NCBI GenBank assembly: GCA_965250115.1
Contig: CBDFNJ010000001.1
Location: forward strand, 2,108,001-2,172,000
Reading direction: 5' to 3'
Source: CBDFHB01 sp965250115
GTDB taxonomy: Bacteria > Acidobacteriota > Vicinamibacteria > Marinacidobacterales > SMYC01
DNA length: 64,000 bases
Made by a program: the position numbers and the translations under genes. Each line of letters begins with the position of its first letter. The stretch's first letter is position 1. A model generated the notes under the pieces. It did not search any database, was not told the DNA's origin, and was given only the letters and a program-made list of their open reading frames with translations. Positions 1 through 9,769 of the stretch are shown here, one piece after another.

Positions 1-544
1 ATGGATTTGAATTCTACCAGAAGGTCATCCGTCGCTTCTTCGGGCCAGCGTGTCTCTACGGTCAGGTCCTCAAGACGCGCAGGAACGATCGTATCATCAA
101 GGTCGAACGGAGAGCGCTGCACGGAGCCGCGTGGCGATTCGAAGACGCGCTCAATAACTCCGAGGACTCCTCAACATTGAACACGTCGTTCATCGAGCGG
201 TTGAATCTGACCATCCGGCAAAGCTCGGCATACCTTTCGAGACGAACGCTTTCCCACGCTCGCTCGACGGAGAGGCTCGATGAGCACCTGGAGTTGCTCC
301 GTTGCTATTACAACTTCGTCCGACCGCACGGAGCTCTGAAGTTCGGACGTGAGATCCGAACTCCGGCCATGCAAGCCGGTCTGACGACGCGACGGCTCAC
401 CTTTCGAGACATCTTCTTGGCGACGACGATTCCTTTGTGGTCGCGGATCGAGGTTTTCCTGCTCACTGGGGCGCGCAACCCGGTCTCTTCCGCACCTGAA
501 CCACTGCCCGCAGCCGCGTAGCAACACTTGATGGCGGAAGCACC
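1..544 (+). mobile_element. IS1-like element, 3' end
   Basis: The right-hand end of an IS1-like element that begins before the window. It ends with the terminal motif whose reverse complement reads GGTGCTTCCGCCATCAAG, closely resembling the IS1-family inverted repeat (GGTGATGCTGCCAACTTA in the classic element, from memory). The same terminus caps the MITEs at 14423, 20055 and 63316. The element ends only about 50 bases before the next gene, so the native promoter of that gene may have been displaced. Confidence 0.7.
3..521 (+). CDS. IS1-like DDE transposase, C-terminal part
   Basis: Reading frame 3 is open from the window edge, so the start lies upstream. The visible part carries the motif NTSFIERLNLTIRQ followed about 25 residues later by the LLRCYYNFVRPHGAL block, typical of the C-terminal catalytic half of IS1-like single-frame transposases. 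The glutamate in SFIERLN is the likely last catalytic residue. The frame runs to the element terminus with no stop, so this copy may be intact. A methionine-type start at 177 (TTG) is inside the domain and is not the real start. Confidence 0.7.
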   Translation, partial: GFEFYQKVIRRFFGPACLYGQVLKTRRNDRIIKVERRALHGAAWRFEDALNNSEDSSTLNTSFIERLNLTIRQSSAYLSRRTLSHARSTERLDEHLELLRCYYNFVRPHGALKFGREIRTPAMQAGLTTRRLTFRDIFLATTIPLWSRIEVFLLTGARNPVSSAPEPLPAAA

Positions 545-596
545 CGAGTACTCCGTGAGGCCTCGGATCCGGTAGTGTGTGGGAATGGAGGCTTCA

Positions 597-3500
597 ATGA
601 GGTTCATACTATTACTAGCAAAACGGGTTGGACCCGCCGCGATCCTTCTCCTAGCAGCCTGCCCGCTCTGGGCGGAGAGCGGCGACGCCTCTGCGGATAC
701 TTATGTGCCGGGCACTATCGACAGTTTATCGTGGCGCAACATCGGACCTAATCGCGGCGGACGTTCTATTGCCGTTTCCGGCAACCCGAACCGACCCTTC
801 GAGTACTACTTCGGAGCTACCGGAGGAGGCCTGTGGAAGACGTCGGACGGCGGCAACACCTGGCGGCCGGTCACGGATGGCCAGATACAAAGCTCGTCGG
901 TCGGCGCGGTCGCCGTCGCCCCTTCCAACCCGGACGTCGTCTACATGGGGATGGGAGAGGTGCAACTCCGCGGCAACGTCATGCAGGGCGATGGTGTTCA
1001 TAAGTCCGTTGATGGAGGTAGGACGTGGACGCATAGCGGGCTTCCGAATTCTCTCGCCATTGGTCGCATCCGGATTCATCCTAGGAATCCGGACCTCGCC
1101 TACGCCGCGGTGCTGGGAGACCCCACGGGTCCCAACGAGGATCGCGGAGTATATCGAACACGAGACGGTGGGCGAACCTGGGACAAAGTGCTGTACAAGA
1201 GTACCAAGACGGGTGCCGTCGACCTGGCTCTCGATTCGAACAATCCCGACGTCTTGTACGCGTCCCTGTGGCAAGTGTATCGGAACGCCTATCAGCTCTG
1301 GAGCGGGGGGCCGGAGTCGGGGCTATGGAAGTCGTCAGACGGCGGTGAGACTTGGAACGAGCTCACCCGGAACCCCGGGCTGCCCGAGGGAACGATCGGC
1401 AAAATCGGCGTCGCCGTTTCAGGGGCGGACTCTAGACGTCTCTACGCGATCATCGAAGCCGACGCCGGAGGCCTCTATCGTTCGGATGATGCGGGTGCCA
1501 CGTGGACGCTCGTCGACAACTCACGGGATCTCTGGCAACGCGCCTTTTATTTCAATCGCGTCACGGCACATCCAAAGGAAGTGGATACCGTCTACGTTCT
1601 GAACGCTGAGCTTCTCGAATCGAACGACGGAGGAAAAACGTGGGATTCGATCCGCACTCCCCATGGCGACTACCACGATCTGTGGATCAACCCCGAGAAT
1701 CCGGAACTAATGGTTTGTGCGAACGACGGCGGAGGCACGGTGACCACCAATCGTGGCAGGAGCTGGACACCGCAAAACTTTCCGACCGCTCAGATGTATC
1801 ATGTCAATACGACACGGGATTTTCCCTACCACGTCGTGGGCGCCCAACAGGACAACTCAACCGCCGCCGTTTCCAGTCAGCCGGGAGCGTGGTGGGCAAG
1901 ACCGGGGAGTCCGGCTCAGGGCTCTTTCTACGCCGTGGGCGGAGGCGAGAACGCCTACGTCGCCACCCATCCGGAGAACCCGAACATTTTCTTCGCCGGT
2001 GCGACGAACACCTTGACCCGCTTCGACCGGGCTACGGGCGAGGAACGGGACGTCCAGCCCTTTCCCCGGATGTTCATGGGCGAGTCGTCGGACGAGGTGC
2101 CGGAGCGGTGGAACTGGGTCTACCCAATCATGATGACACGCAACAAGCATCTCTATGCCGCCTCTCAGCAACTTTGGAGGTCGCTCGATGAAGGGAAGAC
2201 TTGGGACAAGATCAGCCCGGATCTGACGCGCGCCGATCAGGAGACGATGGGCCCTTCGGGGGGACCTATTGTTCTAGACCAGGACGGCCCGGAAATCTAC
2301 GCGACCATTTTCGCCGTCGCTCCGTCGGAGGTGGACGCGGATACGATCTGGGTCGGCTCAGACGATGGTCTCGTTCACGTCAGCAACGGCGGGGTCGATT
2401 GGATCAACGTCACGCCACCTGACATGGCTGCCAACACGCGAGTCAGCCTGATCGAAGCCTCGCCGCACGACGCTGCAACCGCCTTTGTCGCGGCTAAGCG
2501 CAACCAGATGGGAGATCGGGCTCCTCACATCTGGAAGACGCACGACTCCGGGAAGACCTGGAAGCGGATCGTCAATGGAATCCGAGCGGACGATTTTGTT
2601 CACGCCATTCGGGAAGACCCCCAACGAGCCGGACTGCTCTACGCCGGGACCGAACATGGCGTGTACGTTTCCTTCGACGAAGGGGATCTCTGGAAGTCGC
2701 TTTCCCTAAACTTGCCCGACGTTCAAGTACCGGATCTCGTCGTGGAAGGCCGTGATCTCGTCATCGCAACGCATGGGCGTTCTTTTTATGTGTTGGATGA
2801 CCTCTCACCCCTCAGGCAAATGGCCCCTGGCCAATCCACTCCTGCCGTTCACCTCTTCAAGCCGTCCGACGCCGTCCGTCGTGCCTATACCGCTAACATC
2901 GATTTCTATCTGGAATCCGTGACGGAACCCATTCGTCTGGAGGTTCTCGACGGCAAAGGGGCTTTGGTGCGTGAGCTCCGTGTCAGAGGAACGGACTCCA
3001 GAATTCAACCCTCGGCTGGACAGGGCAGTGGGAGACAACGTGGCGGAGGCTCGGGAGTGAAGGCCGGGCTCAATCGGTTACGTTGGGATCTCCGTTGTCC
3101 CGGCGCCACGGTCTTCGAAGGCATGATTCTCGAAAGCTCAAACCCAAGGAACGGTCCATGGGCCCCGCCGGGACGGTACGCGGTCAAGCTCACGGTGGGC
3201 AATCAAAGCTGGACCCAACCGCTCACCGTTCTCAAAGACCCGCGCCTTGGTCAGGTTACGCAGCAAGATCTGCAAGAGCAATTCACCCTGGCAATGAAAG
3301 TTCGAGACCGAGTCAGCGCCGCTAACGAGGCCGTTATCTTGATTAGGAAGTTGAAGACTCAGATGGATGACGATCGAATTACCGGTGAGCCGGAGCTCCA
3401 GAAGCCGCTCGCCGAGCTGAAGAACCGCTTGAGCCTCGTGGAAGCCGAGCTCTACCAGGTGAAGAATCAGAGTCCGAAGGACAAAATTGCCTTCCCGATC

Positions 3501-3704
3501 CGGCTCAACGACCGGCTTGCCGGGCTGTTTGCGCTCGTGCAGGAGGCGGACGGTGCTCCGAACCGGGCTCACTACGAGGTCTTTGAGCAACTTTCATCGG
3601 AGCTCGATGGGCACTTGGCCGAGTTGGACCAGCTCCTTGAAAACGACCTCGCGGCAGTCAACGAGCGGCTGTCTGAAAAACGTCTTCGTCTGGTCACAAA
3701 ATAG
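597..3704 (+). CDS. Secreted VPS10/BNR-repeat (sortilin-like) protein
   Basis: A roughly 1035-residue exported protein of the WD40/YVTN/BNR-like, VPS10 (sortilin) fold. The ATG at 597 is preferred because GGAGG lies five bases upstream; ATG 585 and GTG 579 are in frame but poorly spaced. The N-terminus is a signal peptide (charged start, LLLAACPLWA, cleavage near AE-SGD). The body has many Asp-box-like repeats of the form S-x-DGGxTW (for example KTSDGGNTW, KSVDGGRTW, RTRDGGRTW, SNDGGKTW), expected to form a large beta-propeller. The last 200 residues are helical (many E, L and K) after an Ig-like segment. Substrate and activity are unknown. Family members in soil bacteria are often called glycosyl hydrolases without proof. 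It is followed 89 bases later by an S9 peptidase on the same strand, which suggests joint work on extracellular peptides. A paralogue sits at 55928. Confidence 0.85.
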   Translation: MRFILLLAKRVGPAAILLLAACPLWAESGDASADTYVPGTIDSLSWRNIGPNRGGRSIAVSGNPNRPFEYYFGATGGGLWKTSDGGNTWRPVTDGQIQSSSVGAVAVAPSNPDVVYMGMGEVQLRGNVMQGDGVHKSVDGGRTWTHSGLPNSLAIGRIRIHPRNPDLAYAAVLGDPTGPNEDRGVYRTRDGGRTWDKVLYKSTKTGAVDLALDSNNPDVLYASLWQVYRNAYQLWSGGPESGLWKSSDGGETWNELTRNPGLPEGTIGKIGVAVSGADSRRLYAIIEADAGGLYRSDDAGATWTLVDNSRDLWQRAFYFNRVTAHPKEVDTVYVLNAELLESNDGGKTWDSIRTPHGDYHDLWINPENPELMVCANDGGGTVTTNRGRSWTPQNFPTAQMYHVNTTRDFPYHVVGAQQDNSTAAVSSQPGAWWARPGSPAQGSFYAVGGGENAYVATHPENPNIFFAGATNTLTRFDRATGEERDVQPFPRMFMGESSDEVPERWNWVYPIMMTRNKHLYAASQQLWRSLDEGKTWDKISPDLTRADQETMGPSGGPIVLDQDGPEIYATIFAVAPSEVDADTIWVGSDDGLVHVSNGGVDWINVTPPDMAANTRVSLIEASPHDAATAFVAAKRNQMGDRAPHIWKTHDSGKTWKRIVNGIRADDFVHAIREDPQRAGLLYAGTEHGVYVSFDEGDLWKSLSLNLPDVQVPDLVVEGRDLVIATHGRSFYVLDDLSPLRQMAPGQSTPAVHLFKPSDAVRRAYTANIDFYLESVTEPIRLEVLDGKGALVRELRVRGTDSRIQPSAGQGSGRQRGGGSGVKAGLNRLRWDLRCPGATVFEGMILESSNPRNGPWAPPGRYAVKLTVGNQSWTQPLTVLKDPRLGQVTQQDLQEQFTLAMKVRDRVSAANEAVILIRKLKTQMDDDRITGEPELQKPLAELKNRLSLVEAELYQVKNQSPKDKIAFPIRLNDRLAGLFALVQEADGAPNRAHYEVFEQLSSELDGHLAELDQLLENDLAAVNERLSEKRLRLVTK

Positions 3705-3793
3705 GTCCCTTCCGGAGGAATTCGGTACGCTTTCCCAGCACGTCGTTGAGCTTGGGTATACAATCGCCCCCTACGCAAAGCTGGGGGTTGGCG

Positions 3794-5863
3794 ATGAAAT
3801 CGACATTCGCAGTGACTGCTCTTTTGCCGGCGTTTGTGGCTTACACGACGATCGCCATGGCGCAGTCCAACCATTTCGAGATGATGGACGTCTTTCAGCT
3901 CGAGTTTGCCTCCGATCCACAAATCTCGCCTGACGGAAAGCGCATTGTCTATGAGCGCAACTCGATGGACATCATGGAAGACCGTCGGAGAACCGAGCTG
4001 TGGACGGTAGACGCCGACGGCAGCAACCACCGCAAGCTGACGGTTAGAGCCGTTGGCGAGTCTTCACCCCGCTGGTCACCCGACGGCTCCATGCTCGCCT
4101 ACCTGTCCAAAGAGGAAGGCAAGACCCAGATTTTTCTGCGCTGGATGGACACGGGCCAATCGGCGGTTTTAACGCAAGTGCTCGACTCGCCGCGACAAAT
4201 CGCCTGGTCTCCGGACGGTCAACACATTGCTTTTTCCATGCTCGTGCCCGAGCCGGAGCCTTCGCTGGCCACGCTTCCGGCAAAACCGAAAGGAGCCAAG
4301 TGGGCCGACCCGCCCAAGCTGATCGAGCGGGTCCGCAATCGCGCGGACGGCACAGGGTATCTTCCGCATGGATTCAATCATCTCTTCGTTGTTCCCGTCT
4401 CTGGAGGCACGGCAAGGCAAGTCACGACGGGCGACTTCCACCATCGCAGCGCGCTCTCCTGGACTCCGGACAGCAAGACGCTCGTCTTCTCGGCGAACCG
4501 GAACGAGAACTGGGAGTACGAGTTCAAAAACTCGGAGATCTACTCGGTCTCGCTCGAGGACGGAGAAATCCGGGCGCTGACGGACAAGAACGGCCCTGAC
4601 GAGAGCCCCGTGGTCTCGCCAGACGGGAACAGCATCGCGTACCTGGGTTACGACGACAAGATCCGAACCTATCAGGTGACCGAGCTTCACATCATGAACA
4701 TCGACGGCACGGGTAAAGGCCATCTCACCGAATCGCTGGACCGCAGTGCTTCCGATCCGGTCTGGTCGAGCGACGGCCGCGGCCTGTTCTTCCAGTATGA
4801 CAGCGAAGGCAACACGAAGATCGCCCACGTCACGCTGGACGGTGAAGTGCGCGTTCTTGCACACGACCTCGGAGGTACCTCCTACGGTCGTCCGTATGGC
4901 GGCGGCTCGTTCTCTGTAGCGGACAGCGGTGCCTTTGCTTTCACGCTCACGCGGCCGGAGCGCCCGGGCGACGTCGCGCTGGGAACGCTTAGTGGTTCGC
5001 GCGTCAAGTATCTCACCGCGCTCAATGACGACCTGCTAGCGCACAAGACAATCGGGGCGGTCGAAGAAATCTGGTTCGACTCATCCTTCGATGGACGGAA
5101 GATTCAAGGCTGGATTGTCAAGCCGCCCGACTTCGACCCACAGAACAAGTACCCGTTGATTCTCGAGATCCACGGCGGCCCCATCTCGAACTACGGCGAT
5201 CGTTTCTCCGCCGAGTTACAGCTTTACGCCACCGCGGGCTACGTTGTCCTCTATACGAATCCACGCGGAAGCACGAGCTACGGCGGAGAGTCCGGCGATC
5301 TTCTTTACCACAATTATCCGGGCGAGGATTACGACGACGTGATTTCGGGCGTCGACGCGGTGATCGCCAAGGGATATGTCGACGACTGTAACCTGTTCGT
5401 CACAGGTGGGAGCGCGGGTGGCATCCTTACGGCCTGGATCGTGGGCAAGACCAACCGCTTCACTGCCGCGGTAGCAGCAAAGCCGGTCATCAACTGGTAC
5501 AGCAAGGTTCTGGTCGCGGACAACTACTACGTCTACCACAACTACCGCTACCCCGGCTCACCCTGGGAGAACCCCGAAGCCTACATGAAGTTCTCCCCTA
5601 TCTCCCTCGTGGGGAATGTGGAGACACCGACGCTGCTTCTGACTGGCGACGCCGACTTGCGCACACCTTTGTCGGAGTCCGAGCAGTTCTTCCATGCGCT
5701 GCTGCTGCGGCGGATCGACACCGCGGTCGTGCGCATTCCTGGAGCGTCCCACAACATCGTGGCGCGGCCGAGCCAGCTCATCGCCAAGGTAGCGAACATC
5801 ATCGCCTGGTTCGAGCGCTACCGCGACGAGGGACCGGGGACGGCGACGACCGAGCAGCCTTAA
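3794..5863 (+). CDS. S9 prolyl oligopeptidase-family serine peptidase
   Basis: A 689-residue exported peptidase. ATG 3794 gives a clear signal peptide (MKSTFAVTALLPAFVAY then AMAQ); a longer in-frame start at 3746 would bury it. Residues about 20-400 form a TolB/WD40-like beta-propeller with SPDG repeats (ISPDGKR, WSPDGSM, WSPDGQH, VSPDGNS). The C-terminal 270 residues are the alpha/beta hydrolase. The catalytic serine is S540 in GGSAGG, the aspartate D621 in GDADLRTP, and the histidine H653 in GASHN. The triad is complete, so the enzyme should be active. It resembles acylaminoacyl-peptidase/dipeptidyl aminopeptidase types that cut short peptides in the periplasm. It probably shares a transcript with the upstream BNR protein. 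Confidence 0.92.
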   Translation: MKSTFAVTALLPAFVAYTTIAMAQSNHFEMMDVFQLEFASDPQISPDGKRIVYERNSMDIMEDRRRTELWTVDADGSNHRKLTVRAVGESSPRWSPDGSMLAYLSKEEGKTQIFLRWMDTGQSAVLTQVLDSPRQIAWSPDGQHIAFSMLVPEPEPSLATLPAKPKGAKWADPPKLIERVRNRADGTGYLPHGFNHLFVVPVSGGTARQVTTGDFHHRSALSWTPDSKTLVFSANRNENWEYEFKNSEIYSVSLEDGEIRALTDKNGPDESPVVSPDGNSIAYLGYDDKIRTYQVTELHIMNIDGTGKGHLTESLDRSASDPVWSSDGRGLFFQYDSEGNTKIAHVTLDGEVRVLAHDLGGTSYGRPYGGGSFSVADSGAFAFTLTRPERPGDVALGTLSGSRVKYLTALNDDLLAHKTIGAVEEIWFDSSFDGRKIQGWIVKPPDFDPQNKYPLILEIHGGPISNYGDRFSAELQLYATAGYVVLYTNPRGSTSYGGESGDLLYHNYPGEDYDDVISGVDAVIAKGYVDDCNLFVTGGSAGGILTAWIVGKTNRFTAAVAAKPVINWYSKVLVADNYYVYHNYRYPGSPWENPEAYMKFSPISLVGNVETPTLLLTGDADLRTPLSESEQFFHALLLRRIDTAVVRIPGASHNIVARPSQLIAKVANIIAWFERYRDEGPGTATTEQP

Positions 5864-6026
5864 CGGTTTCTTCTCTTAGGTCACGATGTCGATTAGCCCC
5901 GCGCAGCATAGGAAACTGGGGTTGTTCAAGGTACCGATAACGTCTCCATGGATTCAGACTGCGAAAGCCTCAGGAAGAAGATGATTGGAAAGCCGTATTC
6001 TGGAAAACCGACGAAAGGAGGAAAGG

Positions 6027-7526
6027 ATGCTTAAGAAGCATAAGATCTTGTTGGCATTGGTACTTGTTGGGGGATTAACATTTGTTGGTTTTCTAACGAG
6101 CTGCAAGATTTCAGAAGTAGAACCAGAGGAAAAATATGAACCTAGTTGGAAGTCTCTCAAACAACACTCCACTCCAGAATGGTTCAAAGACGCAAAGTTC
6201 GGCATATACTTTCACTGGGGAGTCTATTCGGTACCTGCTTATCGTGATGAATGGTATCCGCGGGGAATGTATGCTGCATTTTCAGACGAAGACAAACAGA
6301 AACAGTACCATAAAGAGCACTTTGGAGACCCTTCGGAATTCGGATACAAGGATTTCATCCCGATGTTCAAAGCAGAGAAATTTGATGCGGATGAGTGGGC
6401 CGAACTGTTCAAGAAGGCCGGGGCAAAGTTTGCCGGCCCAGTCGCAGAACACCATGACGGTTTTGCCATGTGGAACAGTGAACATACAGAGTGGGACGCT
6501 GCCGATATGGGGCCGAAGAGAGATATTACAGGTGAGTTAGCAAAGGCTGTTAAAAAACAAGGTATGAAGTTTATTACCTCATTCCACCATGCATATAACT
6601 GGAAGTACTATGAGACTTCTTATGAAGGAAATTATGATACTAAAGATCCGAAATATGCTGGTACATACGGTTTATATCCAGAGCCGCACGAACCAGGAGC
6701 TCCTGAATCAGAAGAATTCCTAAAGGCCTGGGAAGCAAAGGTAAGAGAGGTCATAGACAAATACGAGCCGGACTTCCTCTGGTTTGACATGGGCTGGGGG
6801 GAATCCACGTTCGAGGAGTACAAGAAATCGTTACTTGCCTATTACTACAACAAAGCCGAGGAATCGGGCAAGGAAGTTGTCGTATCCTACAAGAGTCAAG
6901 CTCTCCCTCTCGGAGTTGGTGTACTTGATTTCGAGAGTGGAAAACTGGAAACACTAAGCCCATTTGATTGGCTAACCGACACCTCTATGGACAAACGCTC
7001 CTGGAGCTATAGACAGAATCCGGATTATAAACCAGTTAATACATTAGTTGATAATTTGGTGGATAGAGTCAGCAAGAACGGTAACACATTGCTCAATATA
7101 GGGCCAAGGCCTGATGGAACGATTCCAGAAGAGGTGAAGGAACGGCTGCTTGGCATAGGCAAATGGTTGGAGGTCAATGGTGAAGCGATCTATGGCACCA
7201 GACCATGGATAAGCTACGGGGAAGGACCTACAAAAATGAAAGGCGGGACTTCTTGGGAACGGAAGAAAACCGGGTCAGATTATACGGCAAGGGATATAAG
7301 GTTTACAACAAAGGAAAATGATTTGTATGCGATCGTCCTTGATTGGCCCGGAGAACAAGTGACGATTGAATCATTGCGTGTTTTATGGAAGTCAGAGATT
7401 AAATCTATCAAGATGCTTGGCATTAGTGAAGAACTGGAGTGGTCACTGACTGATGAGGGACTTACAATTGAAACACCTGACACGAAGCCATGTGAACATG
7501 CCTACACGTTCAGGATTTATTTATAA
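6027..7526 (+). CDS. Alpha-L-fucosidase, GH29 lipoprotein
   Basis: A 499-residue glycoside hydrolase of family 29, expected to release L-fucose from glycans at the cell surface. ATG 6027 follows a very strong AAAGGAGGAAAGG ribosome site. The N-terminus is a lipoprotein signal (KKHKILLALVLVGG, lipobox FLTSC), so it is probably anchored in a membrane. Family blocks are the N-terminal WFKDAKFGIYFHWG, the PVAEHHDGFAMW loop, and LWFDMGW, where D254 is the likely nucleophile. The tail block NGEAIYGTRPW is also typical. Base composition is clearly more AT-rich than every neighbour and codon choice differs (AAA, GAA, TAT and ATA are common), which indicates recent horizontal acquisition, perhaps from a Bacteroidota-like donor. 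An IS256-type element sits just behind it. Confidence 0.9.
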   Translation: MLKKHKILLALVLVGGLTFVGFLTSCKISEVEPEEKYEPSWKSLKQHSTPEWFKDAKFGIYFHWGVYSVPAYRDEWYPRGMYAAFSDEDKQKQYHKEHFGDPSEFGYKDFIPMFKAEKFDADEWAELFKKAGAKFAGPVAEHHDGFAMWNSEHTEWDAADMGPKRDITGELAKAVKKQGMKFITSFHHAYNWKYYETSYEGNYDTKDPKYAGTYGLYPEPHEPGAPESEEFLKAWEAKVREVIDKYEPDFLWFDMGWGESTFEEYKKSLLAYYYNKAEESGKEVVVSYKSQALPLGVGVLDFESGKLETLSPFDWLTDTSMDKRSWSYRQNPDYKPVNTLVDNLVDRVSKNGNTLLNIGPRPDGTIPEEVKERLLGIGKWLEVNGEAIYGTRPWISYGEGPTKMKGGTSWERKKTGSDYTARDIRFTTKENDLYAIVLDWPGEQVTIESLRVLWKSEIKSIKMLGISEELEWSLTDEGLTIETPDTKPCEHAYTFRIYL

Positions 7527-7544
7527 CGATTTTTGCATAGTCTA

Positions 7545-7553
7545 ACGCTTAGA
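7545..7553 (+). repeat. Target duplication, left copy (IS256-type)
   Basis: The 9-mer ACGCTTAGA flanks the IS256-type element directly on this side and recurs at 8938-8946 on the other side. Eight to nine bases is the usual duplication for this family, so the element moved here by ordinary transposition. Confidence 0.8.
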
Positions 7554-8937
7554 ATAATTGGGATCCGTCCCGCTTCCCGTGGAAATAAGAATGGCGTAAC
7601 CTCCGGTTAAACAAAACGAAACCGCGCCTGGAAAGGCGAGGAGGAGGATTACGCCATGAAGAAGCCTACCACCATATCGAAGGAGTCTGTAAGCGAGTAT
7701 CGGGAGTTCGTCCAACTTCGGCTGCGTAAGCGGGTACTGGAGGCAATCGAGGTCGTGCTCGAGGAAGAAGTCGACCAAGCGCTGGGGTGTGGTAGCTACG
7801 AGCGTGCGGAAGACCGCCGTGGATATCGCAACGGAGCCGAAACCCGTCGCGTGACGACGTCGGTGGGAACTCGCGAGCTCCGGGTGCCACGAGCCCGCGT
7901 GCGAGACGAGGAAACGGGAGAAACGACAGAGTTCAGGAGCGAGCTGTTGCCCCGGTACGCGCGCCGGACTCGTGAGGTCGACGAGGCGATCTTGGGGACC
8001 TACTTGTCGGGCGCGAATAGCCGCCGGATCCGCAAAGCGCTGAAACCACTGCTCGGTGAGGAGCACCTATCGAAGAGCGCGGTGTCTCGCGTGGTTAGCC
8101 GGCTGAAGGAGCGCTTCGAGGAATGGCAGAACCGTGCTCTCAGCGAGGAGGTCTACGCGATCGTTTACCTGGACGGCTTCCACCTGAAAGTGCGGATGGC
8201 GAAACGTGTGATCAGCGTACCCGTACTGGTCGCGCTCGGGGTCGCGCCAGACGGGCAGAAACGTCTGTTGTCATTGCGTCTGGCGGTGAGCGAAGCCTCG
8301 ACGCATTGGGGCTCCGTGCTGGAGGGACTCCAGGCTCGAGGACTCCGGGCTCCCAAGCTAGTGATCAGCGACGGCCACAAGGGGCTGACGAAAGCGCTGG
8401 AGAAGTGGCCGGGGTGCCGGTTGCAGCGATGTACCGAGCACAAGCGCGCCAACTTGCTCCAACATTGCCCGGCGCACGCACGCCGTGAGCTCCGGCGTGA
8501 CTACAACCGGATCGTCTACGCCAAGAACGGGATCGATGCTCGCAAAGCCTATGATGAGCTCGTCGCCAAGTGGACGCCTCTCGCGCCGGCCGTCGTCCGA
8601 AGCCTAGAGGAGGCCGGTAATCAGCTGCTGACCTTCTATGAATTCCCTCGTGCCATGTGGAAATCGATTCGAACGACCAATGCTCTGGAGAATCTCAACC
8701 GCGAGTTTCGACGCCGGACGAAAACCCAAGCGTCGTTCTCCAGCGAGGAGTCCGCGGTCGCTTTGCTGTTTGGGCTTATCGCCTCTGGCCAGATTCAACT
8801 ACGACGCATCGACGGCTACCAACGTCTGAGCGAGGTTCTCGAACACGCGGAGGTTGCCGCCTGATCTGATACTCTGATGACGGAGTGGAGGGCGCCGTTC
8901 TTTTTCCACGGACCTCGGGACACATCCAATAATTGGT
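7554..8937 (+). mobile_element. Intact IS256-family element
   Basis: A 1384-bp element bounded by imperfect inverted repeats: TTGGGATCCGTCCCG on the left and, reading inward from the right, TTGGATGTGTCCCGA, both continuing to a shared CCGTGG. A 9-bp direct duplication flanks it, and the single transposase frame is open. This is one of the few elements in the window that looks complete and cleanly inserted. Confidence 0.85.
7656..8864 (+). CDS. IS256-family (mutator) transposase
   Basis: A 402-residue transposase. ATG 7656 has GGAGGAGG about eight bases upstream. The N-terminal 90 residues (VLEAIEVVLEEEVDQALGC, GYRNGAETRRV) bind DNA in this family. The catalytic core shows YLDGFHLKV with D173 and ISDGHKGL with D239, and the glutamate lies in the C-terminal MWKSIRTTNALENLN block, all hallmarks of the mutator group. 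The length matches the family norm, with no internal stop or frameshift, so it is probably active. Confidence 0.92.
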   Translation: MKKPTTISKESVSEYREFVQLRLRKRVLEAIEVVLEEEVDQALGCGSYERAEDRRGYRNGAETRRVTTSVGTRELRVPRARVRDEETGETTEFRSELLPRYARRTREVDEAILGTYLSGANSRRIRKALKPLLGEEHLSKSAVSRVVSRLKERFEEWQNRALSEEVYAIVYLDGFHLKVRMAKRVISVPVLVALGVAPDGQKRLLSLRLAVSEASTHWGSVLEGLQARGLRAPKLVISDGHKGLTKALEKWPGCRLQRCTEHKRANLLQHCPAHARRELRRDYNRIVYAKNGIDARKAYDELVAKWTPLAPAVVRSLEEAGNQLLTFYEFPRAMWKSIRTTNALENLNREFRRRTKTQASFSSEESAVALLFGLIASGQIQLRRIDGYQRLSEVLEHAEVAA

Positions 8938-8946
8938 ACGCTTAGA
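8938..8946 (+). repeat. Target duplication, right copy (IS256-type)
   Basis: Second copy of ACGCTTAGA, identical to 7545-7553. Together the two copies define the IS256-type insertion. Confidence 0.8.
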
Positions 8947-9167
8947 AAAAGTTTGCAATTGGCAAAGTGGAACTAGCCATCGCAACCCCTCAAAAAAAGT
9001 GAACCTGTCTGCGAAACGAAGCCAACGCCCGAACGAAAGGGGCTACGATCTAGCCCTCCTAGCAGTCATGTAGGCATCATCAGCCGGCAGTGCCAGATCT
9101 GTCCGCAGTCCCAATCGACCAGGTGCTCTCCGACCCAGGAAATAGCGATTCCAACCGCGGGTACCAG
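8947..9167. other. Non-coding gap, nothing recognised
   Basis: About 220 bases between the IS256-type element and the next IS end. No open frame of note, no RNA-like structure and no clear promoter were seen. Confidence 0.5.
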
Positions 9168-9345
9168 CCTGTGCCTTCTATTTATTCATCCGCGTGATGG
9201 AGATCACGGATATACTCAGCCAGAACGTGCCCCTGGAGGACGTGCAGTATCTGGCCGGACACTCCAACCCCTCGGGCCACACAGTTCTATGACCGGCGTA
9301 GACAGCACGTCACTCGCAAACATCGTGGAGCGTGTCTCGATATGA
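9168..9345 (+). pseudogene. Tyrosine recombinase C-terminal scar behind a solo IS end
   Basis: The first 23 bases are the left terminus CCTGTGCCTTCTATTTATTC, also seen at 34369, 49706 and 54710. Directly after it comes a remnant of a phage-type integrase: frame 1 reads MEITDILSQNVPLEDVQYL then AGHSNP, and after a one-base frame change TQFYDRRRQHVTR. This matches the usual AGHSNPxTTxxYDRR ending of tyrosine recombinases, including the HxxR-type histidine and the nucleophilic tyrosine. Everything upstream of about 60 residues is missing, and the tail reads in frame into the next truncated gene. Confidence 0.6.
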
Positions 9346-9769
9346 AAGAAGGACCAGGGAAGAGAGACATCCTTTCGAGGCCTGCTAGCAAGAAAGCCGC
9401 TGCACGGCCTCGTTCGGCTCCCCGCAATGAACCCAAGCCGGTGCCGGTTCCTCTGCCCGAAGGTGTCCGCCACCAGCGGGTGGGTGAAACGACGGAACGT
9501 TCCACGCCCGCGCATCTCAAGAAACTTAAGCAACTCTTCGAGGCGGCCCCGATCAGCCGCTACCTGGGCATGACACTCAGCTATTGCGAGAACGGCGTGG
9601 CGCGCGTGCGTTTGCCGTTTCGGGCCGAGTTCGAAGAAAGTCATGGCGTCATCCACGGGGGTCTCATCGGTCTGCTGGCGGACACGGCGGGTAACTTCGC
9701 GGTGGGTTCGGTCTCGCCGGGCTCCACGGTCAAGACGGTGGAGTTCAAGATGAGCTTGCTGGCGGGCGT
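9342..9769 (+). pseudogene. PaaI-type hotdog thioesterase, truncated by IS
   Basis: ATG 9342 opens a frame with a basic, proline-rich leader of about 60 residues followed by the start of a hotdog-fold acyl-CoA thioesterase (FEAAPISRYLGM, then SHGVIHGGLIGLLADTAG, where the HGG block and LADTAG helix are the PaaI signature). After SLLAG the frame passes into the terminal repeat of the IS at 9770 and ends there, so the last third of the domain is absent. The missing part is not found on the far side of the IS at 11193, so DNA was lost. It is almost certainly non-functional. Confidence 0.75.
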
